From: Acidobacteriota bacterium
GTDB lineage: Bacteria; Acidobacteriota; Aminicenantia; Aminicenantales; Saccharicenantaceae
NCBI GenBank assembly: GCA_022711665.1
Contig: JAKLEN010000002.1
Location: 186,001 to 250,000, forward strand
Direction: 5' to 3'
DNA: 64,000 bases
Part shown: piece after piece, positions 57,132 to 64,000 of the stretch
Position numbering within the stretch: the first letter of the stretch is position 1
Layout of the letters: the number at the start of each line of letters is the position of its first letter
Notes under the pieces: model-generated
What the model saw: only the letters and a program-made list of their open reading frames with translations
Database searches by the model: none
Told to the model about the DNA's origin: nothing
Program-made: the position numbers and the translations under genes

Positions 57132-57195
57132 CTGGCCGGGGGCGCGGCTGCCGCAGCGTGATGAGAGATGTTGCAGGATCCGATACCCTGAGGAA

Positions 57196-57807
57196 ATGAT
57201 GGCTCGGACTCGGCCGCGAACTGACTGGGGCCTGATCCTCGCCCTGGGCAGCCTGTGGGGGCTGTCCGAGGCCGCCCCGGGCCTGTCCCTCCGCCAGTGC
57301 GCTTCGACCGCGGCCGGCCCGCTCCTGACCGGCGCGGCCCTCTTCTTCCTGGCCGCGGCCCGGGCCGTCTCGTCCCGCTGGCAGGCGGCCGCCGCCATGG
57401 CCGGCGTAGCCGCCAGCTTCAAGCTCTTCGACGCCCTGCTCCCGGGCCCGCCCGCTTTTCCCGGAGCCCTCGGCAACCCCGTCTTCGCCATCGTCATGGA
57501 AGCGGCGGCCTTCGTCCTGATCCTCGGGCTGATCAGCGAGTCCGCGGCGGGCACGGCGGCCGGGCAGGGCCTGGCCGGCGGCCTGGCCGCCCTCCTCGCC
57601 GCCGGCCTTTTCCCCCTGGTCAAATACGCCACCGGCGTCGCGGCCTGCGTCACCGGCGCGGGCCTTCCCCTCTCGCTCTACCACGCGCCGCTCGCCGCGG
57701 CCCTCTCGGCCCTGGCCGTGCCCCTGGGCTTCCGGGCCGGGGCGGGCCTGGCCGCGTTAGCCGGCCGGCCGGAAGTCCCGGTTGACTCGCCGGCCCAGCG
57801 GTCCTAG
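57196..57807 (+). CDS. Small polytopic membrane protein, unknown
   Basis: The protein has 203 residues with about six membrane helices, very Ala/Leu/Gly-rich. ATG 57196 (or the adjacent ATG 57199) is preceded by GAGGAA. The segment LILALGSLWGLSEAAPG near the start recurs in uncharacterised membrane proteins. No functional residues can be pointed to. A promoter for the following gene overlaps its end. Confidence 0.65.
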   Translation: MMARTRPRTDWGLILALGSLWGLSEAAPGLSLRQCASTAAGPLLTGAALFFLAAARAVSSRWQAAAAMAGVAASFKLFDALLPGPPAFPGALGNPVFAIVMEAAAFVLILGLISESAAGTAAGQGLAGGLAALLAAGLFPLVKYATGVAACVTGAGLPLSLYHAPLAAALSALAVPLGFRAGAGLAALAGRPEVPVDSPAQRS

Positions 57808-57810
57808 ACT
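57782..57810 (+). promoter_or_regulatory. Sigma-70-like promoter overlapping the end of the membrane-protein gene
   Basis: TTGACT (57782-57787), 17 bp, TAGACT (57805-57810); the ATG at 57852 is 42 bp further on. Confidence 0.5.
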
Positions 57811-57851
57811 GTCGGTGCAGAGGGACTGAATCCCGAGGAAGGGGGACGGCC

Positions 57852-58151
57852 ATGCACGCGCGCATGCTCAGGATGCAGGTCAAGCCCGAGCGGATCGACG
57901 AGGCCGCCCGGCTATTCTCCGAGGATGTCGTTCCCGGCTGCCGCAGCCAGCTGGGCTACCGGGGCGCCTATTTCCTGGTCGACCGCAAGATGGGCGAATG
58001 CGTCCCGATCACCCTCTGGGACTCCGAGGAGGCCATGCTAGCCACGGAGGAGAACCGCTTCTTCCAGACCCAGCTGACGAAATTCCTGGGCCTCTTCCAT
58101 CATAGCCTCTACCGCGAGGCCTACGAGATCGCGGTCGCCGATCGCGGCTGA
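57852..58151 (+). CDS. Small dimeric alpha/beta-barrel protein (antibiotic monooxygenase-like)
   Basis: The protein has 99 residues. Start HARMLRMQVKPERIDEAARLFSEDVVPG, then GYRGAYFLVDRKMGECVPITLWDSEEAM, is the beta-alpha-beta pattern of the antibiotic biosynthesis monooxygenase/dimeric alpha-beta barrel family. Substrate unknown. GGAAGGGGG precedes the ATG, and its own promoter-like element lies upstream. Confidence 0.75.
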   Translation: MHARMLRMQVKPERIDEAARLFSEDVVPGCRSQLGYRGAYFLVDRKMGECVPITLWDSEEAMLATEENRFFQTQLTKFLGLFHHSLYREAYEIAVADRG

Positions 58152-58256
58152 CCTTCCGGCCCTCCGGCCCGGGCTTTGTCCGCGGCCGCCGATTGTGCTA
58201 TAAATCTCCCTCGACGACGCGTGCGAGGAGCTCGACAGGAAGCCATTCTGGATCCG

Positions 58257-58985
58257 ATGACCGGCCTCGAAATGGATCGACAACACGTCCCCGGCGGACC
58301 GGAGGCCCCCGGCCGCATCCCGGTGAAGGTCCTCTATGAAACGGACGATTACCTGGCGGTCGACAAGCCCGAGGGCGTCGTCTCCGTCGCCTCCGCCGGC
58401 CGCGGCGGGCTGCCGGAGCTCGTCGCGGACGTGTTCGGCGGCAGGCTCTTTCCCGTCCACCGCCTCGACCGGGGCGCCTCGGGTGTCATCGTCTTCGCCA
58501 AGAACGCCGCGGCCCATCGCCACCTCAACGGCGAGTTCGACCAGCGCCAGGTCCGCAAGACCTACCTGGCCGTCGTCGACGGCGCCGTGGCCGTCAGCCG
58601 CGGCCAGATCAACGCTCCGCTCCGCGAGTTCGGCTCCGGCCGCATGGGCGTAGATCCGCGGCGGGGCAAGCCTTCGGCCACGGAATGGAAGGTGGCCGAG
58701 CGGCTCGACGGCGCGACGCTCCTTCGCGTCTCTCCGACGACGGGACGCCGGCACCAGATCCGCGTCCATCTCTATCATATAGGCCACCCCATCATCGGCG
58801 ATCTCCGCTATGGCGACCGCGCCCGCCAGGAGCGCTTCCCCCGGCTCATGCTCCACGCCCTGTCCCTGGAGTTCGGCCTGCCGTCCGGCGAGCGCGTCGC
58901 CGTCGAAGCCCCGCCGCCCCCGTCCTTCGAGACGGTCGTCGCCGGGCTGCGGCGGTCCCGGGCCGCGTCCAGGACCGGCGCATGA
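58257..58985 (+). CDS. RluA-family pseudouridine synthase
   Basis: The protein has 242 residues from ATG 58257 (58272 is possible). The catalytic HRLDRGASGVIVFAKN contains the Asp of the RluA/RluD family, followed by GQINAPLRE and TTGRRHQIRVHLYHIGHPIIGD. There is no S4 domain. It should isomerise uridine in rRNA or tRNA; the target is not predictable. Start choice is uncertain because of weak upstream ribosome sites. Confidence 0.88.
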   Translation: MTGLEMDRQHVPGGPEAPGRIPVKVLYETDDYLAVDKPEGVVSVASAGRGGLPELVADVFGGRLFPVHRLDRGASGVIVFAKNAAAHRHLNGEFDQRQVRKTYLAVVDGAVAVSRGQINAPLREFGSGRMGVDPRRGKPSATEWKVAERLDGATLLRVSPTTGRRHQIRVHLYHIGHPIIGDLRYGDRARQERFPRLMLHALSLEFGLPSGERVAVEAPPPPSFETVVAGLRRSRAASRTGA

Positions 58986-59064
58986 CCCGCCCGGGCGCGG
59001 CGGGCCTCTTCGTCCCCGGCAGCGCGGCCGGCGCCCCGCCAAAAACCCAAAAAAGGATCCCTTC

Positions 59065-61797
59065 ATGACCCGGAACCCCGCTCGCACCGGACAGCCCGCC
59101 CGGGCCGGCCGGCCGTCCGCCTTCGCCTTCGCCCTGATCGTCTTTCTCGCCGTCCTGGCCTGTTACCTCGCGCTGCCGCCGTCCGGCGCCAGCGCCGCGC
59201 CCCGCCGGGCCGCCGTCCGGCCGGCCGCCGACGGCGCCAGGGCCTTCGCCGACATCGCCTTTCTCGCCTCCGGCGAGATGAAAGGCCGCAAGGCCGGCAC
59301 GCCGGAATACCGCCGGGCCGCCGAATACGTGGCCGCCGAGATGAAGAAGGCCGGTCTCGAACCGGGCGGCGACAACGGCGGCTGGTTCCAGGAAGTCGTT
59401 TTCAAGCCCTGGTCGAATTTCGATCCGCCCACCCGGCTCGAGATCGTCGCCCCGGCCCGCCGGGCCTACTTCGCCGGCCGGTCCCGCGATTTCGCGCCCG
59501 TCAACGGCACGGGCTCGGGCCTGGTCCGCGGCCGCCTGGCCTTCGCCGGCTACGGCGTCGCCGAAAAGGACGCCTGGGACGATTACGCCGGGCTCGAGGC
59601 CAAGGGCCGGATCGTCGTCGTCATGCCCGGGCTGCCCGAAGCGCTCGGCGACAAGGCCAAGGCCGGCTGGACCCTCGCCGGAAAGGTCAAGGCCGCGGCC
59701 GCGCGGGGCGCCGTCGGCCTGATCGAGATGGACCTCTCGGTCCCCGACGAGCCCCGGCCGGCGGGCCCGCGCCAGAGGCCCGGGTTCCTGACCCCCGGCT
59801 CGGCCCCGGACGGCTTCGTCGTCATGCGGGCCGGCCGCGACTTCCTCGACGACGCCTTCTACGCCGACGGCGGCAGCTGGCGCGATCTCGTCAGCCGGAC
59901 GCTGCGTCTCAAGAAGCCGTTCCCGGCGGCCCTCGGCACCGAGGTCGAGATGGAAGCCCACTTCGTTTCCGGCGAGCGGACGGCCCCGAACGTCGTCGGC
60001 ATCATGCCCGGCGCGGACCCCAAGCTCCGGAGCGAGGCCCTGGTCGTTGGCGGCCACCTCGACCACCTCGGCGTCGGCCTCGACGGCTTTGTCTATCCCG
60101 GCGCCGACGACGACGCCTCCTCGGCCGCGGTCATCCTCGAGACGGCCCGGGCCCTCAGGGCCGCGGGCTTCAAGCCGCCCCGGACGATCGTTTTCTGCGC
60201 CTGGGCCGGCGAGGAACTGGGCCTCCAGGGCTCGCGCTGGTACGCCGAGCATCCCGCGAGGCCGCTCGACAAGACCGTCCTCTATCTCAACATCGACATG
60301 GTCGGCGCGGGCGACGGCGACTTCCTCATCGGCGGCCTGCCCGAGTTCACCGAGCTCTACGAGATCGTCAAGAAAGGCCTCGACGCCGAAACGCTCAAGC
60401 GTCTCAAGCCGCGGCCCAACTACCGCGGCTCGGACCACACCTCGTTCTGGAACAAGAACGTGCCGGCCGTCAGCCTGCGCACCGGCGAGGTCCTGACCGA
60501 GAAGCTCGACGACGAGCACCCCGAATATCACCGCCCCGGCGACGGCCCGGCCCGGGTCGACCCCGAGCTGCTGCGGCTGGCCGCCCAGTACCATTGCGAC
60601 GTCCTCCGGCATCTGGCGGCCAGCCGGGAGGACCTCCTCGATCCCATCCACCGGACGATGTTCCTCCATCGCGACGCCCTGGTCGTCGACATGCACTGCG
60701 ATACGATCTCCCGGGCCATGGCCGGCGAGGACCTGGCCAAGGACCTGCCCTCCGGCCACGTCGACATCCCCAAGCTCGGGCGCGGCGGCGTCGACCTGGA
60801 GGTCTTCGCCTGCTTCTCCCCTCCGCCCGGGACCGAAGCCGAGAAGCTCGGCGCTTCCCATGGGGTCTTCGCCCAGATCGAGGCCGTCCACGAGCTCGTC
60901 GGCAGGAACCCGGACAAGCTGGCCCTGGTCCTGGCGCCCCGGGACGCCGGCCTGGCCCGCAATGACGGCAAGACCGGGGTCCTCATCGGCATCGAGGGCG
61001 GCTACGCCATCGAGAACGATCTCGTCCTGCTGCGCGAGTTCCACCGGGCCGGGGCGCGGCTGATGACCCTGACCCATTGGACGGCCACCGATTGGGCCGA
61101 CGCCTCGGGCGACCCGAAGCCCGTCCACGGCGGACTGACCGAGTTCGGCGAAAAGGTCGTGGCCGAGATGAACCGGCTGGGCATGATCGTCGACGTTTCC
61201 CACGCCGGCGACGAAACCTTCTGGGACCTGCTGCGGGTCTCCAAGGCGCCCATTGTAGCCTCCCATTCCGCCTGCCGGGCCCTTTCGCTTCATCATCGCA
61301 ACCTGACCGACGAGATGCTCAAGGCCCTGGCCGAGAAGAACGGTCTCATCGGCGTCACCGTGCTGCCCGAGTTCCTGAACAGCGCCCTGGAGGGCAAACA
61401 GGACGAGGTCTTCGCCAGGGTGGCGGCCGAGATGGGCCTGCCCGGGGACTATGAGGCCCTGGACAAGGCCGAGCCGGCCAAGAGGGAGGCCTTCTACGCG
61501 GCGTTCAACAAGCGCTGGGCCGAAGCCAAGAAGGCCTTGCCCCGGGTGGACGTCGGCACGGTCGTCGACCACATAGATCACGTCGTCAAGGTCACCGGCG
61601 ACTGCGACCACGTCGGTTTGGGCTCGGACTACGACGGCACGAGCGACACGCCCGCCGGCCTGGAGACGATCGGGCTGTTGCCCAACATCACCAGGGAACT
61701 CGTCCGCCGGGGCTACAAGCCGGCCGATATACGCAAGATCCTCGGAGGGAACTTCCTGCGCGTCTTCCAGGCCGTCGACCAGGCTAAAGGCAGGTAG
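59065..61797 (+). CDS. Exported M28 aminopeptidase - M19 dipeptidase fusion
   Basis: The protein has 910 residues; ATG 59065 follows AAAAGGATCC. An N-terminal hydrophobic segment (about 20-45) directs export. Residues about 50-520 form an M28 peptidase with inserted PA domain; zinc ligands lie in GGHLDHLG, GADDDASS, WAGEELGLQGS, NIDMVG and GSDHTSF. Residues about 535-910 are a complete M19 (renal dipeptidase-like) domain, with HxD His544/Asp546 in DMHCDT, then GIEGGYAI, DVSHAGDE and SHSACR metal-ligand sites. The two would act in series, releasing terminal residues and then splitting dipeptides. Confidence 0.93.
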   Translation: MTRNPARTGQPARAGRPSAFAFALIVFLAVLACYLALPPSGASAAPRRAAVRPAADGARAFADIAFLASGEMKGRKAGTPEYRRAAEYVAAEMKKAGLEPGGDNGGWFQEVVFKPWSNFDPPTRLEIVAPARRAYFAGRSRDFAPVNGTGSGLVRGRLAFAGYGVAEKDAWDDYAGLEAKGRIVVVMPGLPEALGDKAKAGWTLAGKVKAAAARGAVGLIEMDLSVPDEPRPAGPRQRPGFLTPGSAPDGFVVMRAGRDFLDDAFYADGGSWRDLVSRTLRLKKPFPAALGTEVEMEAHFVSGERTAPNVVGIMPGADPKLRSEALVVGGHLDHLGVGLDGFVYPGADDDASSAAVILETARALRAAGFKPPRTIVFCAWAGEELGLQGSRWYAEHPARPLDKTVLYLNIDMVGAGDGDFLIGGLPEFTELYEIVKKGLDAETLKRLKPRPNYRGSDHTSFWNKNVPAVSLRTGEVLTEKLDDEHPEYHRPGDGPARVDPELLRLAAQYHCDVLRHLAASREDLLDPIHRTMFLHRDALVVDMHCDTISRAMAGEDLAKDLPSGHVDIPKLGRGGVDLEVFACFSPPPGTEAEKLGASHGVFAQIEAVHELVGRNPDKLALVLAPRDAGLARNDGKTGVLIGIEGGYAIENDLVLLREFHRAGARLMTLTHWTATDWADASGDPKPVHGGLTEFGEKVVAEMNRLGMIVDVSHAGDETFWDLLRVSKAPIVASHSACRALSLHHRNLTDEMLKALAEKNGLIGVTVLPEFLNSALEGKQDEVFARVAAEMGLPGDYEALDKAEPAKREAFYAAFNKRWAEAKKALPRVDVGTVVDHIDHVVKVTGDCDHVGLGSDYDGTSDTPAGLETIGLLPNITRELVRRGYKPADIRKILGGNFLRVFQAVDQAKGR

Positions 61798-61828
61798 GGC
61801 GGCCGTTCGATCCGCCGGCGCGCCCCCC

Positions 61829-61854
61829 CCCGGAGGCGGCCGCTCCCCTCCGGG
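61829..61854. repeat. GC-rich hairpin between the peptidase and PcnB genes
   Basis: CCCGGAGG and CCTCCGGG form an 8-bp stem with a 10-base loop. No T-run; possibly a 3'-end structure. Confidence 0.4.
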
Positions 61855-61922
61855 ACCGCGCCGAAAACTGTTGTTTTTGGCGGCGAAATCGATAAACTAG
61901 TATCTTATGATCCTGAGTGCCC

Positions 61923-63374
61923 ATGACTGATGTTCCCGAGATCCCGGTCGGACCGGGCCCGGCCGCCGAGACGGAGCTCGAGGCTCCCGACATCCTGGAC
62001 CGCTCCAGGCACCGCATTTCGCGCCGGGACATCGACCCCGACTGCCTCAAGGTCCTGTACCGTCTGAACGGCCACGGCTTCATCGCCTACCTCGTCGGCG
62101 GGGCCGTCCGGGACCTCATGCTCGGCCGCCGGCCGGCCGATTTCGACGTCGGCACCAACGCCCATCCCAACCAGATCAAGAAGCTCTTCCGCAACGCCTT
62201 CCTCATCGGCCGCCGCTTCCGGCTGGCCCACGTCCGGTTCCAGGGCGGCAAGGTCATCGAGGTGTCGACCTTCCGCCGCAAGCCCGACGAGGAAGAGCTG
62301 GCCGCCGAGCGCGAGGAGGCGGCGGCCCGGGCCGTCGAACCGGCCGAAGCCGCCCCGCCGGACGGGGCCGGCGAGACCGACGGCCGGCCCGATCAGACGG
62401 CCGGGAGCGAGGGCGAAGCGGCCCCCGAAGAAGCCGGGGGCGGGACGGCCGGCCCGCGGCCCGGCCGGCTGCCGCTCAAGCCCATCGCCTACGGCACGCC
62501 GCGCGAGGACGCCTTCCGCCGCGACCTGACGATCAACGCCCTGTTCTACGACATCGCCACGTTCTCGGTCATCGACTATGTCGGCGGCCTGGAGGACCTG
62601 GCCGCCGGCCGCATCCGCATCATCGGCGATCCGGACGTGAGCTACGCCGAGGACCCGGTCCGCATCTGGCGCGTCCTCCGCCACGCCTCGCGCCTCGGCT
62701 TCGGCATCGAGGAACGTACGGCCGAGGCCATCGCCCGGCACGTCCATCGGCTCGACTCCTGCTCGGGGGCCCGGCTCTACGAGGAGCTCAACAAGGACAT
62801 GAAATCCGGCAGCATCCGGCCGTTCATCCAGGCCTGCCGGGCCCACGGCGTCCTGCCGCATGTCCTGGGGAATATCGGCGAGATCTATCAGGCCTCCGAC
62901 AACGCCTTCGAGCGCCTGACCTTCCTTCTCGGCGCCCTCGACGCCTCCATCGGCTCCGGCGGGGCGCCCCCGCCCGAGGTGGCCTACGGGCTGCTCCTCT
63001 GGCCGTGGGCCGAGCCCCTGCTGGCGGCCATCCGCGGCGACAAGCCCAAGGTCCTTTACGACGCCTTCCGCGGCGTCGGGGCGGCGGCCACGGTGCCGAA
63101 GGCGCTGCTCCTCGAGACGGTCCATACCCTGGCCATCGTCGACCAGATGCTCCGCGCCCTGGCCGACGGCCAGATGCGCTGGGCGCTCAAGGAACGCCCG
63201 CATTACCCCGAGGCCTCGCGGATCGCGTCCCTCCTCGTCGAGGGGGCCTTCGGGACCTGCGAAGACCCGTTCTCGGTCATCTACCGCAATCGCTTCGGCG
63301 CCCGGCCGAGATCGAAGCCGCACCGGCACCGCCGCCGCAGAAAATCGGTTCCGCCGCCGCCCCCGGCGGACTGA
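61923..63374 (+). CDS. pcnB: PcnB-type polynucleotide adenylyltransferase / CCA-adding-like enzyme
   Basis: The protein has 483 residues. ATG 61923 is chosen over an in-frame GTG two codons earlier. The nucleotidyltransferase core shows LVGGAVRDLMLGRRPADFDVGTNA (GxGxxRD and the DxD metal pair), then HVRFQGGKVIEVSTFRRKP and, after a long insert, RRDLTINALFYD and the RNA-binding region. An acidic, Ala/Glu/Gly/Pro-rich insert of about 60 residues (about 127-185) interrupts the core. It adds A residues to RNA 3' ends; which substrate (mRNA tails or tRNA) is unclear. Ends with a basic-Pro tail. Confidence 0.9.
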   Translation: MTDVPEIPVGPGPAAETELEAPDILDRSRHRISRRDIDPDCLKVLYRLNGHGFIAYLVGGAVRDLMLGRRPADFDVGTNAHPNQIKKLFRNAFLIGRRFRLAHVRFQGGKVIEVSTFRRKPDEEELAAEREEAAARAVEPAEAAPPDGAGETDGRPDQTAGSEGEAAPEEAGGGTAGPRPGRLPLKPIAYGTPREDAFRRDLTINALFYDIATFSVIDYVGGLEDLAAGRIRIIGDPDVSYAEDPVRIWRVLRHASRLGFGIEERTAEAIARHVHRLDSCSGARLYEELNKDMKSGSIRPFIQACRAHGVLPHVLGNIGEIYQASDNAFERLTFLLGALDASIGSGGAPPPEVAYGLLLWPWAEPLLAAIRGDKPKVLYDAFRGVGAAATVPKALLLETVHTLAIVDQMLRALADGQMRWALKERPHYPEASRIASLLVEGAFGTCEDPFSVIYRNRFGARPRSKPHRHRRRRKSVPPPPPAD

Positions 63375-63398
63375 CACGACACCCCGAAGGAGACGCTC

Positions 63399-64000
63399 AT
63401 GAGCTTCCCCCACGAACGGACGCTGACCCTGAACGGCCTGCGCTGGCCCCGCGTTTTGAGCTTCCTGGCCGGCGCGGGCATGATCACGGCCTCGATCATG
63501 ACCATCGACCACTTCTTCAAGGCCAACTACCCCAAGACCATCTTCACCGGCTCCTTCTGCGACGTCAGCGCCTTCTTCAACTGCGACAGCTCGGCCTTCT
63601 CCGAGATCTCGCAGATCCTGGGCGTGCCGCTCGGCTTCTTCGGCGCGTTCATGGGCCTGCTCATCGTCCTGGGCGCGGTCTTCCCGTCGGCGGCCTTCGA
63701 GCGAACGAACAAGTCGCTCTCGCTCCTGAACGTGGCCGGCGTCGTCACGCTCTTCCTCTACTCGGTCTTCAAGCTCGGCAGCCTGTGCCTGCTCTGCTCG
63801 GGCTTCTACCTGTTCTCGATCTTCAATTTCATCCTCTTCGCCGTCTACGGCATCGACCGCGGGACCAGGAACCTGATCAAGCGCTGGGTCCAGCCGTCGT
63901 TCAAGCTGCTGGTCGTCTTCGCCCTGGCCGCTGCGGCCGGCGGCTACGCGATGATCCAGTACCACGACGCCCGCAAGGCCGCCCAGACGGGCACGTCGGT
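63399..64000 (+). CDS. Vitamin K epoxide reductase (VKOR) family membrane protein (3' end outside window)
   Basis: The frame is open from ATG 63399, preceded by GAAGGAGA, to the window edge (about 200 codons). There are several membrane helices. GSFCDVSAFFNCDSSAFSEI carries the outer cysteine pair and GSLCLLCSGFY the CxxC active site of VKOR. These quinone-linked enzymes reoxidise thioredoxin-fold oxidases outside the cytoplasm; a fused thioredoxin domain may follow beyond the window. It could supply oxidising power to the exported selenoprotein-like thioredoxin at 32458, though that link is speculative. Confidence 0.85.
   Translation, partial: MSFPHERTLTLNGLRWPRVLSFLAGAGMITASIMTIDHFFKANYPKTIFTGSFCDVSAFFNCDSSAFSEISQILGVPLGFFGAFMGLLIVLGAVFPSAAFERTNKSLSLLNVAGVVTLFLYSVFKLGSLCLLCSGFYLFSIFNFILFAVYGIDRGTRNLIKRWVQPSFKLLVVFALAAAAGGYAMIQYHDARKAAQTGTS

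Overview
This is a GC-rich (roughly two-thirds G+C), densely coded bacterial chromosome segment with no rRNA, tRNA, CRISPR array, prophage or transposase that I could recognise. The gene set suggests a heterotroph living on peptides and simple carbon compounds: a GWxTD-domain protein, Tat-exported sugar-isomerase-like proteins, a Ser/Thr kinase with TolB-like and TPR domains, many exported peptidases, sodium:solute symporters, GTP-dependent PEP carboxykinase and lactate permease. The best guess is Acidobacteriota or the neighbouring Candidatus Aminicenantes. That is an inference from gene families; no marker gene in the window settles it.

Layout. 1-6.3 kb: divergent Tat-exported proteins, the GWxTD protein, a DUF47-Pit phosphate uptake pair, a peptide-transporter-like POT protein and a desulforedoxin-like zinc/iron ribbon. 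6.4-18 kb: a signalling kinase, an ABC-2 exporter pair, an exported YncE/phosphoesterase fusion, a sodium symporter and an S9 peptidase. 18-19.8 kb: a methyltransferase and a PhzF-type isomerase. 19.8-30.3 kb: a rewired Kdp potassium-uptake island. A sigma-54 response regulator is followed by a perfect -24/-12 promoter, a membrane histidine kinase, a tiny membrane ORF, kdpF, kdpA, kdpB and kdpC, and then a KdpD sensor module fused to a universal-stress domain and a PTS EIIA domain, with no kinase. A kinase-less relative of the sensor faces the operon from the other strand. 30.4-36 kb: YbaK, a CDF metal exporter with three C-terminal dimerisation repeats, a thioredoxin-fold protein interrupted by a UGA at the first redox cysteine (a probable selenoprotein), an exported O-methyltransferase and an esterase.

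36-44.5 kb: a c-di-GMP operon behind a sigma-70-like promoter. It encodes a 1184-residue pseudo-receiver/PilZ/PilZ/LuxD-like acyltransferase/methyltransferase fusion, a hybrid histidine kinase with an HD-GYP phosphodiesterase domain, and a GGDEF cyclase. Effector, degradation and synthesis are thus encoded together. 44.5-51.6 kb: DUF1015, HD hydrolase, lactate permease, a PEP mutase/isocitrate lyase family enzyme and PEP carboxykinase, which suggests three-carbon metabolism. 51.7-64 kb: an MFS transporter, a CAP-domain protein, a serine hydrolase, a second sodium symporter, small proteins, an RluA-type pseudouridine synthase, an M28-M19 peptidase fusion, a PcnB-type nucleotidyltransferase and the start of a VKOR-family membrane protein.

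The most noteworthy items are the LuxD/PilZ/methyltransferase fusion, the UGSC selenoprotein with an adjacent SECIS-like hairpin, the sigma-54-driven Kdp island with its KdpD-Usp-EIIA fusion, and a dispersed intergenic repeat with terminal inverted repeats (three copies, each just after the stop codon of a plus-strand gene). No search was run: all family calls come from reading motifs.
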